Made by a program: the position numbers and the translations under genes. Below the pieces are notes generated by a model. That model had not been told where the DNA came from. It searched no databases and saw only the letters and a program-made list of their open reading frames with translations. A stretch of 64,000 nucleotides of DNA from NCBI RefSeq assembly GCF_035658495.1, contig NZ_CP141944.1:894001-958000 (forward strand), written 5' to 3'. Of this stretch, positions 53,300 to 62,185 are shown piece by piece (positions within the stretch are counted from its first letter, which is position 1; the number at the start of each line of letters is the position of its first letter). This DNA is from Novosphingobium sp. RL4 (GTDB lineage Bacteria > Pseudomonadota > Alphaproteobacteria > Sphingomonadales > Sphingomonadaceae).

Positions 53300-54714
53300 C
53301 CCACCGGACCTTTTCGACACGACTGCTTCCGCTGGCTCTCGTCTTCGCGCTGGCGGGCGCACCGCTTGCCGCGCAGAATGCGACGCCGGTCGCCATTCCC
53401 GGACCGCCCGCAGGGGCCGACATGGGTGTGCAGCCCGATGACGGCGGCCTGACCGGCTCGGTTTCCGACGAGAACGAGTGGCAGGATCTCGGCATCGCCA
53501 TCACCACGTTCGCCACGGACGCCGACGTGCCGACCCGCACCAATGCCGGGTCCACCGCCGCGCTCGGCCGCGCGCTGTCGCAAGTGGTCGCCGCCGATCT
53601 CAAGAACAACGGCCTGTTCAAGCCCTCCGGCCCGGACGGTCTGCCGCAGCCCGCTTTCGGCCAGATCCAGTCGCCCGACTTCCCCACCTGGTCTGCCCGC
53701 AGCGCGGACATGCTGGTGCAGGGCTTCGTGCGCGCCAATCCCGACGGCGACCTGACCGTCGGCTGCTATCTCTACGATGTCGCCCTGAAGCAGCAACTCA
53801 CCAAAGGCGGCTGGAAGGTGGGCGCCGGGGACTGGCGCCGCGCCGCGCACAAGTGCGCCGACATGGTCTATTCGCGCCTCTCGGGCGAAAGCCCGTTCTT
53901 CGATTCCAAGATCGCCTATATCGCCGAGACCGGTCCGAAGGACCACCGCATGAAGCGGCTGGCGATCATGGATTCGGACGGCGCCAACCACCGCTACCTA
54001 ACCAGCGGCCAGTCGACCGCGCTCACCCCGCGCTATTCGCCGGACTATTCGAAGATCCTCTACCTGTCCTATCTCAACGGACAGCCGAGCATCTATGTCT
54101 ACGATCTGGCCAGCAACACCCAGAAGCTGATCGCGCGCACCGGCAACCCGACGATGGCGCCGCGCTGGTCGCCGGACGGCAAGTGGGTGCTCTACTCGAT
54201 GGCCTCGGGCGGCAACACCGACATCTACCGCATCTCCTCGGCCGGCGGCGGCACCCCGCAGCGCCTGACCAACACGCCGGGCATCTCGATCGGCGGGTCC
54301 TACTCGCCTGACGGCAACCAGATCGTGTTCGAAAGCGACCGCTCGGGCAACCAGCAGATCTACGTGATGAACGCGGACGGTTCGAACCAGCGCCGCATCA
54401 GCTTCTTCGGCGGCCGCTCCGCAACGCCCGAATGGAGTCCGCGCGGAGACCAGATCGCCTTCACGCACGTTGCCGGAAACTTGCGCATCGCGGTGATGAA
54501 CCCGAACGGCGGCGGCATGCGCCACCTCACGGATTCGTGGCAGGACGAAGCGCCCACCTGGTCTCCGAACGGCCGCATCATCCAGTTCTTCCGCACCGCC
54601 AAGACGGCGGGAACGGCGTCGATCTGGCAGGTCGATCTTACCGGCCGCAACGAGCGCAGGCTGCCGACCCCGGTGGGCGCCTCGGACCCGGCCTGGGGCC
54701 CCGTTCGCCCCTGA
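53296..54714 (+). CDS. tolB: Tol-Pal system beta-propeller protein TolB
   Basis: 472 residues; signal peptide (cleaved near LAAQ), N-terminal TolB domain, then six WD-like propeller repeats (ALTPRYSPDYSKILYLSY, PRWSPDGKWVLYSM, SYSPDGNQIVFESD, PEWSPRGDQIAFTH). It binds Pal and relays TolA. ATG 53296 overlaps the tolA stop. Confidence 0.96.
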   Translation: MTHRTFSTRLLPLALVFALAGAPLAAQNATPVAIPGPPAGADMGVQPDDGGLTGSVSDENEWQDLGIAITTFATDADVPTRTNAGSTAALGRALSQVVAADLKNNGLFKPSGPDGLPQPAFGQIQSPDFPTWSARSADMLVQGFVRANPDGDLTVGCYLYDVALKQQLTKGGWKVGAGDWRRAAHKCADMVYSRLSGESPFFDSKIAYIAETGPKDHRMKRLAIMDSDGANHRYLTSGQSTALTPRYSPDYSKILYLSYLNGQPSIYVYDLASNTQKLIARTGNPTMAPRWSPDGKWVLYSMASGGNTDIYRISSAGGGTPQRLTNTPGISIGGSYSPDGNQIVFESDRSGNQQIYVMNADGSNQRRISFFGGRSATPEWSPRGDQIAFTHVAGNLRIAVMNPNGGGMRHLTDSWQDEAPTWSPNGRIIQFFRTAKTAGTASIWQVDLTGRNERRLPTPVGASDPAWGPVRP

Positions 54715-54739
54715 GGCCAGCGATTATTGCAGCCTGAAG

Positions 54740-54763
54740 GAACGTCCCTGAAAAGGGGCGTTC
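54740..54763. terminator. Stem between tolB and pal
   Basis: 9-bp stem GAACGTCCC/GGGGCGTTC with one G-T pair and a TGAAAA loop. Marks a possible transcription boundary between tolB and pal. Confidence 0.45.
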
Positions 54764-54770
54764 GTTCAGG

Positions 54771-54799
54771 TTGACAGCATTTGAAATTATACGGAACTT
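54771..54799 (+). promoter_or_regulatory. Possible promoter for pal
   Basis: A consensus -35 TTGACA at 54771-54776 is followed 17 nt later by GAACTT, a poor -10. Its position, 52 nt before pal and after a hairpin, suggests a separate pal promoter, as in other Gram-negatives. Confidence 0.35.
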
Positions 54800-54850
54800 C
54801 AACAATCGCAGGCCATTCATAATTGGCTGCGCACTTTAGGAGATTGCCTC

Positions 54851-55384
54851 ATGCCTGCCCTCATGTCCCCCCGCCATGTGAAGACCGGATCGACAATGCT
54901 CCTCCTCGCCGGCGCGCTCGCCATGTCGGCGTGCGCATCGAAGGCGCCGAAGGAACTGCCGCCCGAGCCGGGCCCGGCAACCACCACCACTGGCCCCACC
55001 CAACCGAGCGGCCCGCAGGCCGGCAGCCAGGCGGACTTCCTCGCCCGCATGATGGGTTCGGACACCATCTATTTCCAGCTGAACGAGGACACCATCGATT
55101 CGGCCGACCAGGCAGCGCTTTCGAAGCAGGCCCAGTGGCTGCTTCAGTACCCCAACAAGCGCGCCACCATCGAAGGCCATGCCGACGAACGCGGCACCCG
55201 CGAATACAACCTCGCGCTGGGTGAGCGCCGCGCCAATGCGGCCAAGAACTACCTCATCAGTCTGGGCGTCGATGCCTCGCGCCTGAATACCGTGAGCTAC
55301 GGCAAGGAGCGCCCGATCGCGCTCGGTTCGGACGAAGCGTCGTGGGCGCAGAACCGCCGCGCGGTTACCGTCACGATCGACTGA
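54851..55384 (+). CDS. pal: Peptidoglycan-associated lipoprotein
   Basis: 177 residues. Lipobox AMSACAS (Cys at about 28); a Pro/Thr linker, then OmpA-like domain with ATIEGHADERGTREYNLALGERRANAAKNYL binding peptidoglycan diaminopimelate. ATG 54851 is used; ATG 54863 would shorten it by four residues. Confidence 0.96.
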   Translation: MPALMSPRHVKTGSTMLLLAGALAMSACASKAPKELPPEPGPATTTTGPTQPSGPQAGSQADFLARMMGSDTIYFQLNEDTIDSADQAALSKQAQWLLQYPNKRATIEGHADERGTREYNLALGERRANAAKNYLISLGVDASRLNTVSYGKERPIALGSDEASWAQNRRAVTVTID

Positions 55385-55504
55385 TCGGGCGCGCTCCGGC
55401 GCAGCAAATCGGCCCGGTTCGCGTCAGCGAGCCGGGCTTTTTTGCATGCGGGGCAAGCCATACGCACTTGCATTGGCTTCGAGTCGGCAGGTATCGGCGT
55501 TCGA

Positions 55505-56038
55505 ATGAGTCGCGCAGGTCGATCACAGGACTGGGGTTTCCCGCGCTGGCGCGGCTATGGCAGCTCGCACGAGGCTGCCCAGGTGCGCCTGTGCGATCGC
55601 CACGGCTGCACCGATCCGGGCAACTGCCCCGCGCCCAAGAGCCCCAACAGCCCCGACCGCTGGTACTTCTGCCAGAAGCATGCCGCCGAATACAACGCCG
55701 GGTGGGACTATTTCGCCGGTCTCGACGCCGAAGAAGCCGCCCGGCGCGAGCAGGACGAGCAGGCGCAGACATCGGGCTACAAGGAATCCTCGCACTACGG
55801 CTGGGCCGGTTCGGGCGACGGTTCGCGCAGCGGCGACGAACTGCGCGCGCTCGAAGCGCTGGGTCTCGACCCGGATGCCGAGTTCGATGCCGTGCGCAGG
55901 GCCTGGCGCGCCAAGGCCAAGGAAGTCCACCCCGACGTGCGCCCCAACGATCCCGAGGCGGCCAAGGCGTTCCAGACCTATCAGCTTGCCTACGAAGTCC
56001 TGCGCGCGGCGGAAGAACGCCGCGAGTGGAAGGGATGA
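55505..56038 (+). CDS. J-domain protein
   Basis: 177 residues. The N-terminal half has paired Cys (VRLCDRHGCTDPGNCPAPKSPN...FCQKHA), perhaps a metal or zinc site; the C-terminal 65 residues are a J-domain with the HPD triad (KAKEVHPDVRPND) that stimulates DnaK ATPase. Placed after pal where cpoB often lies. ATG 55505 chosen over the longer frame that starts in a terminator-like region. Confidence 0.85.
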   Translation: MSRAGRSQDWGFPRWRGYGSSHEAAQVRLCDRHGCTDPGNCPAPKSPNSPDRWYFCQKHAAEYNAGWDYFAGLDAEEAARREQDEQAQTSGYKESSHYGWAGSGDGSRSGDELRALEALGLDPDAEFDAVRRAWRAKAKEVHPDVRPNDPEAAKAFQTYQLAYEVLRAAEERREWKG

Positions 56039-56197
56039 CGGGCGCCGCCCGCCCGGATTGACCGGGGCGCGGCGGCTGTTTCGCGGATCGATGCGATATT
56101 GCGGCCATGGCAGCCGCGCGGGTGGACATGCCCGGAGAACGGCTCCAAGAAGCTGCCACCCCCCGACCGCGCCCCAGGTCGTCCACCGAGAGTCGTG

Positions 56198-57496
56198 ATG
56201 ATATCCAGCCGCCTGTTGCCTCGCCGTGTCCGCGTCGTCCTGCGCCGCCACGGTCCCGAAGCGCTGGTCTGGCGGAGAAGGGTGGCGATCGTCGGCGGCG
56301 CCGTGCTGGTCGGGCTGGTGGCCCTGGTGTTCGCCGAAATGGCCGACCGGGCGAATGCGCTGTTCCATATCCTCGCGCGGGACTGGTGGTGGGCGCCGCT
56401 GCTGGCCACGCCCGCCGGATTTGCCGCCATCGCCTGGCTGACCCAGCGCTTCGCACCGCTGGCCAGAGGTTCGGGAATTCCGCAGGTCATGGCGGCCACG
56501 AAGAATCCCGAAGCGGCGATGTCGACGCTGGTTTCCGCGCGGGCCGCCATCGCCAAGTTCTTTCTGACCGTGGGCGGGCTGCTGGTCGGCGCTTCGGTCG
56601 GCCGCGAAGGGCCCACCGTCCAGATCGCCGCCGCCATCATGGGCCGCATGCACCGCATCTTGCGGGTGCCGCTGCGTTCGTCGGTCTATATCGCGGGCGG
56701 AGCGGCCGGCGTGGCGGCGGCGTTCAACACGCCGCTGGCGGGCGTCGCCTTTGCGATCGAGGAACTGGCCGCCGCTTACGAGCAGCGCATGACGCTGCTG
56801 GTCATGGCCGCAGTGCTCATCGCCGGCATGGTCAGCCTGGGCATCGCAGGCGATTACATCTACTTCGGCGCCATGCGGCAGACCCTTGGGTTCCAGCAGG
56901 CGCTTGTCGTGACGCCGGTTGCCGGAATCCTCGGCGGGATGGCGGGCGGCGGTTTCTCGCGGTTGATGCTGGCCTCGGGCACGAGCGCGATGCGCCCGAT
57001 GGTCTGGCTGCGCGCGCGTCCGGTGCTGTTCGCTGCGGGCTGCGGTATCGTCGTCGCGGTCCTTGGCGTCTCGACCGGGCTGACCTGGGGGACCGGGTAC
57101 GATACCGCCCATGGAATCATCGCCGGTCAGGACGTGCCCCTCTGGTTCGGCGCGGCGAAGTTCGCGACCACTCTGGCGACGGCGGTTTCCGGCATTCCCG
57201 GCGGCATTTTCGCCCCGTCGCTGTCCATCGGCGCCGGGATCGGTGACCTGCTGCGCGGCATCTTTCCCGACTATCCCCCCGGCGCGATCGTGCTTCTGGG
57301 CATGGTGGCCTATTTCACCGGCGTGGTCCGCGCGCCGTTGACGGCGGTCATCATCATCTCGGAGACGACGGCCAGTCGCGGGCTGATGATGCCCTTGCTG
57401 GCCGCCGCGCTGATCGGAGACTTTGCCGCACAGCTCGTGAGCAAGGAGAAGCTCTACCACGGGCTGTCGCAGCGCTTCCTGCAAAAGGGCGCCTGA
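56198..57496 (+). CDS. ClC family chloride channel/transporter
   Basis: 432 residues, multiple helices. GSGIPQV, VGREGPTVQI and GIPGGIFAPSLSIGAG are the three ClC selectivity-filter motifs; the Glu of GREGP is the gating Glu. ATG 56198 was chosen because the preceding 33 codons are Pro/Arg-rich noncoding-like. Confidence 0.92.
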   Translation: MISSRLLPRRVRVVLRRHGPEALVWRRRVAIVGGAVLVGLVALVFAEMADRANALFHILARDWWWAPLLATPAGFAAIAWLTQRFAPLARGSGIPQVMAATKNPEAAMSTLVSARAAIAKFFLTVGGLLVGASVGREGPTVQIAAAIMGRMHRILRVPLRSSVYIAGGAAGVAAAFNTPLAGVAFAIEELAAAYEQRMTLLVMAAVLIAGMVSLGIAGDYIYFGAMRQTLGFQQALVVTPVAGILGGMAGGGFSRLMLASGTSAMRPMVWLRARPVLFAAGCGIVVAVLGVSTGLTWGTGYDTAHGIIAGQDVPLWFGAAKFATTLATAVSGIPGGIFAPSLSIGAGIGDLLRGIFPDYPPGAIVLLGMVAYFTGVVRAPLTAVIIISETTASRGLMMPLLAAALIGDFAAQLVSKEKLYHGLSQRFLQKGA

Positions 57497-57567
57497 TCGC
57501 GGACCGCCCCGCGCCGCCGCCCGTCTCGCGGGCGGCCGTCCACACCGCATGACGGCCGCACAAACAC

Positions 57568-57595
57568 AAAGGGCGCGCCTTGCGGCGCGCCCTTT
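57568..57595. terminator. Bidirectional terminator between clc and infC
   Basis: Perfect 12-bp stem AAAGGGCGCGCC/GGCGCGCCCTTT with a TTGC loop; the A/T ends provide short T runs on both strands. Serves the convergent clc and infC genes. Confidence 0.75.
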
Positions 57596-57635
57596 GCGGT
57601 TTGCACCGGCCGAAGCCGATGCCTGAAGCCGATGC

Positions 57636-58157
57636 TTACTTGGGCGAAAGCACCATGAGCATCTGGCGGCCTTCCATGCGCGGATAAGCCTCGATCTTCG
57701 CGACGTCCGCGACATCTTCCTGCACGCGGCGCAGCAGGTTCATGCCGAGCTGCTGGTGCGAAAGTTCACGGCCGCGGAAACGCAGGGTCACCTTCACCTT
57801 GTCGCCATCGCCGATGAAGCGCTGGATATTGCGCATCTTCACGTCATAGTCGTGATCGTCGATGTTCGGACGCATCTTGATCTCCTTGATCTCCTGCGTC
57901 TTCTGGGTCTTGCGCGCGGCATTGGCCTTTTTCTGGGCCTCATACCGGAACTTGCCGACATCCAGGAACTTGCACACCGGCGGGTCCGCGTTGGGCGAGA
58001 CTTCGACCAGGTCAAGGCCGACTTCGGCCGCCTGCTCGATCGCCTGGCGCGTGTACATCACGCCGATGTTCTCGCCGTTTTCGTCGATCACGCGGACCTT
58101 GTCCGACTGGATCATGTTATTGTAGCGCGGTCCGCTCTTGACCGGTGGCGTCATCAT
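57636..58157 (-). CDS. infC: Translation initiation factor IF-3
   Basis: 173 residues from ATG 58157. [53 protein letters not shown] is the N domain and [27 protein letters not shown] the C domain. No ribosome site precedes this ATG, but AGGAGA lies 6 nt before an in-frame ATA at 58178, which would add seven residues (MAPPPRR) and recalls the non-canonical start of E. coli infC. Confidence 0.95.
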   Translation of the reverse strand: MMTPPVKSGPRYNNMIQSDKVRVIDENGENIGVMYTRQAIEQAAEVGLDLVEVSPNADPPVCKFLDVGKFRYEAQKKANAARKTQKTQEIKEIKMRPNIDDHDYDVKMRNIQRFIGDGDKVKVTLRFRGRELSHQQLGMNLLRRVQEDVADVAKIEAYPRMEGRQMLMVLSPK

Positions 58158-58175
58158 GCGCCGGGGTGGGGGTGC

Positions 58176-58190
58176 TATAAGCGTTCTCCT
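58176..58190 (-). promoter_or_regulatory. Ribosome site and candidate AUA start for infC
   Basis: Minus-strand AGGAGA (58190-58185), spacer ACGCTT, then ATA (58178-58176) in frame with infC and without an intervening stop. The annotated-type ATG seven codons later has only C/G-rich sequence upstream. Confidence 0.5.
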
Positions 58191-58319
58191 GAATCGTTTC
58201 TGTCGCTAGGCGAGTGCGGGGTCATTAATGCGAATCGCGTCCGCACGCAAAGCACGATTTCACGCAAATTCTACAGGACGCCCGGGCCGTGTGAAACGGC
58301 CGACCTGCAATATAGGGTG

Positions 58320-59024
58320 TCAGGCTGCGGATCGCCATAGGGGGTAGCGCAGAAGCTGGTCCTTCGCGGCCACCAGTGCGTCTATTTCCCGTGCCGGTTG
58401 CAGCGCTTTCAGGATAGCCGGATCGGCCGCGTCCATGCCGCCGGTGAGCGCGCCGAAAGCGGGCAGGATCAGGCGGTTGCCGCTATGCACCACGCAGGGG
58501 CGGGCGATGCGGCGGCCCCTTGCGTGAACCACCAGACGGGGGTGGAAATGGCCGGAAAGCTCGGGTTCGGTGGTTCCCGGCAGGGCTTCATGGCGCAGCA
58601 TGATTCCTTCCACGGCGATCTCCTCCACCCGCGTGCCGCCGGCTTCGCTGCCGAGGTGCGGATCGTGGTTGCCGGTGATCCACACCCAGTCCAGCGCGCG
58701 GGTCAGCGCCGACAGCATCCCGGCGGCGTGCGGTTCGAGCCGCTCCGTTCCCTTGCTGTCATGAAAGTTGTCCCCAAGCGCAAAGACCCGCCGGGCGCCT
58801 GTCTGCCGCACGGCAAGGGCAAGGCGCTCCAGCGTTTCGCGGCTGTCATACGGGGGGAGCATCTGCCCGCCCCTGGCATAATAGCTGGCCTTTTCGAGGT
58901 GCAGGTCGGCAACGAGCAGGGCCTGTTCGCGCGGCCAGTAGAGCGCCGCGCCGCGTCCGGCCGCGAATCCCGCCGGCGTGGGGACCAGACGCAATTCCTG
59001 CGTGCAGAACGAAAAGGGAACCAT
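58320..59024 (-). CDS. pdeM: Ligase-associated DNA-repair phosphoesterase PdeM
   Basis: 234-residue metallophosphoesterase: ADLHLEKASYYARGG, ALGDNFHDSKG, WITGNHDPHL and SGHFHPRLVV are the metal-binding motifs in order. Relatives sit with LigD/lhr2 in DNA-damage operons; here it is alone and divergent from hemF. ATG 59024 chosen by motif spacing. Confidence 0.9.
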   Translation of the reverse strand: MVPFSFCTQELRLVPTPAGFAAGRGAALYWPREQALLVADLHLEKASYYARGGQMLPPYDSRETLERLALAVRQTGARRVFALGDNFHDSKGTERLEPHAAGMLSALTRALDWVWITGNHDPHLGSEAGGTRVEEIAVEGIMLRHEALPGTTEPELSGHFHPRLVVHARGRRIARPCVVHSGNRLILPAFGALTGGMDAADPAILKALQPAREIDALVAAKDQLLRYPLWRSAA

Positions 59025-59084
59025 GGCTTTCCCTTGCCGCAGGCCGCGCGATTTGGCAAGCGCCCCGGCTGAAGAGGAGATGCG

Positions 59085-59951
59085 ATGACCGACTGGACCG
59101 CCCAAACCGAACGTGCCCGTGACTGGTTCGAAACCCTGCGCGACCGGATCTGCGCCGAGTTCGAGGCGATTGAGCGCGAGGCGGGCTCGCCGGCGTCCTT
59201 CGGCTATACCCCGTGGCAGCGCGCGGCGGTGGAAGGCGGCGAAGCCGGGGAGACCGGCGGCGGCACGCGCGGCCTGATGAAGGGCAGGGTCTTCGAGAAG
59301 GTGGGCGTCAACGTCTCCACCGTCGTCGGCTCGCTGGCGAAGGATTTCGCGGGAACCATCAACGGCGCGTCTGCCGAACAGAACGCCTTTTCCGCCACCG
59401 GCATCAGCCTGGTTGCGCACATGGCCAATCCGCATGTTCCCGCGGTGCACATGAACACCCGCTTCCTGACGACCACCAGGGCGTGGTTCGGCGGCGGCGC
59501 CGACCTCAATCCGCCGCTGCCCTACGACGAGGACACGGCCGAGTTCCACGCCGAGCTCAAGGCCGCCTGCGACGCGCACGGAGTGGACTATTACGACCGC
59601 TACAAGGCGTGGGCGGACGAATATTTCTACATCCCGCACCGCAAGGTCCATCGCGGCGTCGGCGGCATCTTCTACGATCACCTCGAATGCGCGGACGAAG
59701 CGGCATGGGAGGCGAACTTCGCCTATACCCGCGCGGTGGGCGAGGCGTTCCTCGCGGTGTTCCCGCGCCTTGTGCGGCGGCGCATGGGCATGGCGTTCAC
59801 GCCAGCCGACAAGGTGCGCCAGCTCGAATGGCGCGGCCGCTATGCCGAATTCAACCTCGTCTACGACCGGGGCACCCTGTTCGGGCTCAAGACCGGCGGC
59901 AATATCGACGCGATCCTGATGAGCCTGCCGCCCGAGGCGAGCTGGAGTTGA
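59085..59951 (+). CDS. hemF: Oxygen-dependent coproporphyrinogen III oxidase
   Basis: 288 residues. KGRVFEKVGVNVSTVVGSL, HMANPHVPAVHMNTRF, WFGGGADLNPPLPYDEDTAEFH and YKAWADEYFYIPHRKVHRGVGGIFYDHLE are canonical. Converts coproporphyrinogen III to protoporphyrinogen IX in heme synthesis. Confidence 0.97.
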   Translation: MTDWTAQTERARDWFETLRDRICAEFEAIEREAGSPASFGYTPWQRAAVEGGEAGETGGGTRGLMKGRVFEKVGVNVSTVVGSLAKDFAGTINGASAEQNAFSATGISLVAHMANPHVPAVHMNTRFLTTTRAWFGGGADLNPPLPYDEDTAEFHAELKAACDAHGVDYYDRYKAWADEYFYIPHRKVHRGVGGIFYDHLECADEAAWEANFAYTRAVGEAFLAVFPRLVRRRMGMAFTPADKVRQLEWRGRYAEFNLVYDRGTLFGLKTGGNIDAILMSLPPEASWS

Positions 59952-60088
59952 AGCGGGCCGGAAGATCGAGCGCGCTTTTCTGGAACGGGGCGTGAGGTTT
60001 TCGTCGATGGACAGGGGGCAATTCGCTCGCGGATAGAAGGGCTTCCTTCTCCGGCCGATCCGGCCGGGACAGCTCCCGCGAGTATGGC

Positions 60089-61210
60089 ATGAACCTGAGC
60101 AGACGTACCCTCGTGCAGGCGGCCCTCTGCGCGCCCGCGTTTTACGGATCGGGCGCGGCGCGCGCGCTGGCCGCGCCGCCTGCGCAGGACATGGCCGCCT
60201 TCATCGCCGCGATGCCCAAGGCGGAATATCACGTCCATCTCGAAGGCACGCTGGAAGCGGAGATGAAGTTCGCGCTGGCGCAGCGCAACGGCTTGAAGCT
60301 GCCCTATGCCGATGTCGCGGCGATGAAGCGCAGCTATGTCTATCACGACCTGCCGAGCTTCCTGGCGATCTACTATGACGGCATGAACGTCCTGCTGAAG
60401 GATCAGGATTTCTACGACCTCGCTTACGCCTATCTGGCCAAGGCCCATTCGCAGAACGTGCTCTATGCCGAGATGTTCTTCGATCCCCAGCAGCATATCG
60501 ACCGGGGCATCCCCGTAGAGGCCGTGATCGGCGGGATCACTCGGGCGCGGGCCGATGCGCAGGCGAAGCTCGGCATCGAATCCCAGCTCATCCTCTGCTT
60601 CATGCGCGACCTGACGGCGGACAATGCGATGAAGGCGCTCGATGCGGCGCTGCCTTACCGGGACAGTCTGGTCGGCGTCGGCCTCGATTCCGACGAGAAG
60701 GATAATCCGCCGGGCAAGTTCGCGGCCCATTTCGCCAAGGCACGCGCGGCGGGGCTCCATGTCACGGCCCATTGCGACGTCAACCAGAAGGACACGCTGG
60801 ACCACATCCGCGAGGCGCTGGTCGATCTCGCGGTCGACCGGATCGATCATGGCGGCAACATCCTGCAATCGCCCGAACTCATGGCCATCGCCAGGAAGCG
60901 GGACGTGACCTTCACGGTCTGCCCGACCTTCTCGGGCCAGATCATGGTGGCGGGCAAGCCGGTGGACGTGGTGCGCGGCATGCTGGACCAGGGCCTGAAA
61001 GTCACGATCAACTCTGACGATCCGGCCTACATGGGCAGCGAATACGTGAACGAAGTGCTGGTAAAGGCACAGGCGCGCAGCAACCTGACCAAAGCGGAAC
61101 TCGTCCGGATAGAACGCAATGCCTTCGACACCGCGTGGATCGCGCCGGAGCGCCGCGCGCGGTTCCAGGCCCGGCTCGGCGATTTCGCGCGGGAATGGGG
61201 CGCTGCCTGA
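60089..61210 (+). CDS. Secreted adenosine/adenine deaminase-like protein
   Basis: 373 residues. SRRTLVQAALCAPAF resembles a twin-arginine export signal. YHVHLEGTLEAEMKF supplies the HxH metal motif, and INSDDPAYMG the late Asp pair, as in adenine deaminase-type amidohydrolases. The HAGE motif that carries the catalytic Glu is replaced by TAHCDVNQ. Substrate is therefore uncertain; periplasmic purine salvage is a guess. Confidence 0.82.
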   Translation: MNLSRRTLVQAALCAPAFYGSGAARALAAPPAQDMAAFIAAMPKAEYHVHLEGTLEAEMKFALAQRNGLKLPYADVAAMKRSYVYHDLPSFLAIYYDGMNVLLKDQDFYDLAYAYLAKAHSQNVLYAEMFFDPQQHIDRGIPVEAVIGGITRARADAQAKLGIESQLILCFMRDLTADNAMKALDAALPYRDSLVGVGLDSDEKDNPPGKFAAHFAKARAAGLHVTAHCDVNQKDTLDHIREALVDLAVDRIDHGGNILQSPELMAIARKRDVTFTVCPTFSGQIMVAGKPVDVVRGMLDQGLKVTINSDDPAYMGSEYVNEVLVKAQARSNLTKAELVRIERNAFDTAWIAPERRARFQARLGDFAREWGAA

Positions 61211-61280
61211 CGCGGTTGTGGCAATGCCGGGCACATCGCTGTAGGTGGCGCGCGAAAGCTCAGACAGTTCAGGTAGAGGC

Positions 61281-61619
61281 ATGGCCCGCAAATATTCGAA
61301 ACACGGCCCTTACGACGACGTGCAGGACGAGGAAGAGGAAGCGCCGCCGCCGGTGCCATGCTGGCTCTGCGGCCGCCCCACCGGCAAGACCATCGTCTGG
61401 CACCACCCGGTTCCCAAGAGCCGTGGCGGGCGCGATGTCGTGCCGATGCACTCGATTTGCCAGCAGACGCTGATCGCCAACTTCACCAATTCCGAGCTTC
61501 AGCGCCACGGGATGGACGTGCAGGGGCTGCTGGACAATCCCAGCGTGCGCAAGTTCGTGGACTGGGTGGCGAACAAGGACCCGGACTTCACCGCGACCAT
61601 CACCAAGAAGCGCCGCTGA
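61281..61619 (+). CDS. HNH endonuclease domain protein
   Basis: 112 residues. CWLCGRPTGKTIVWHHPVPKSRGGRDVVPMHSICQQTL is an HNH motif with a zinc-binding CxxC; a short helical C-terminal extension follows. DNA target and role unknown. ATG 61281 chosen over the earlier in-frame start. Confidence 0.82.
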   Translation: MARKYSKHGPYDDVQDEEEEAPPPVPCWLCGRPTGKTIVWHHPVPKSRGGRDVVPMHSICQQTLIANFTNSELQRHGMDVQGLLDNPSVRKFVDWVANKDPDFTATITKKRR

Positions 61620-61666
61620 CCCGGTAGCCGATCCTGCAAACATGGCTTGATCTCGCCGCCGTCAGG

Positions 61667-62077
61667 GTGCCAGATGAAGCCATGCAGGAACACACTCGCG
61701 CGATGATCGCCGCCGCCGCCTTTGCCTTCCTTACCGGAAAGAAGGTGGGGGGCCTTTACGATCACTCGGCCGGACGCGATCGGCGGATCGCCGCCGAATC
61801 CCGCGGCGACCAGTTGCAGGGGTTCGACGGCGATCGCGGCGCGAAGTTCGGCGGCACCCTTCCTGAAATCCGCGATGCCGCAGATGGCGCTTTCATCTCG
61901 TTCGAGGTCGAAGGCGCGAAAGTGCGCGGGTTCGACCGGGGATCCTCGCAGTTCTACGAGGCGCAAGTGGCCGACGGGCTCGTGCAGGTCTACGACCATG
62001 GATCGGCCGCCTGGTTCGTCTATGACGTGCAGGACGCGGATGCCGCGCAAAGCTATCACCGCGGCGCGGAGGCCTGA
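61667..62077 (+). CDS. Hypothetical protein
   Basis: 136 residues; a helical N terminus with AMIAAAAFAFLTGKKVGGLYDHSAG, then an acidic beta-rich part (FEVEGAKVRGFDRGSSQFYEAQVADGLVQVYDHGSAAWFVYDVQD). GTG 61667 or ATG 61682 may be the start. No family recognised. Confidence 0.6.
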   Translation: MPDEAMQEHTRAMIAAAAFAFLTGKKVGGLYDHSAGRDRRIAAESRGDQLQGFDGDRGAKFGGTLPEIRDAADGAFISFEVEGAKVRGFDRGSSQFYEAQVADGLVQVYDHGSAAWFVYDVQDADAAQSYHRGAEA

Positions 62078-62185
62078 CGCCACCTGTGCGCCGGGCGCAA
62101 AGCTGAAACGCCCCGCAGCCTCCTAATCGACCGTAGCCGCCGCGCCTATCTTTCCGCCGAACGCAATTATCAGGAAGGATTTCCC

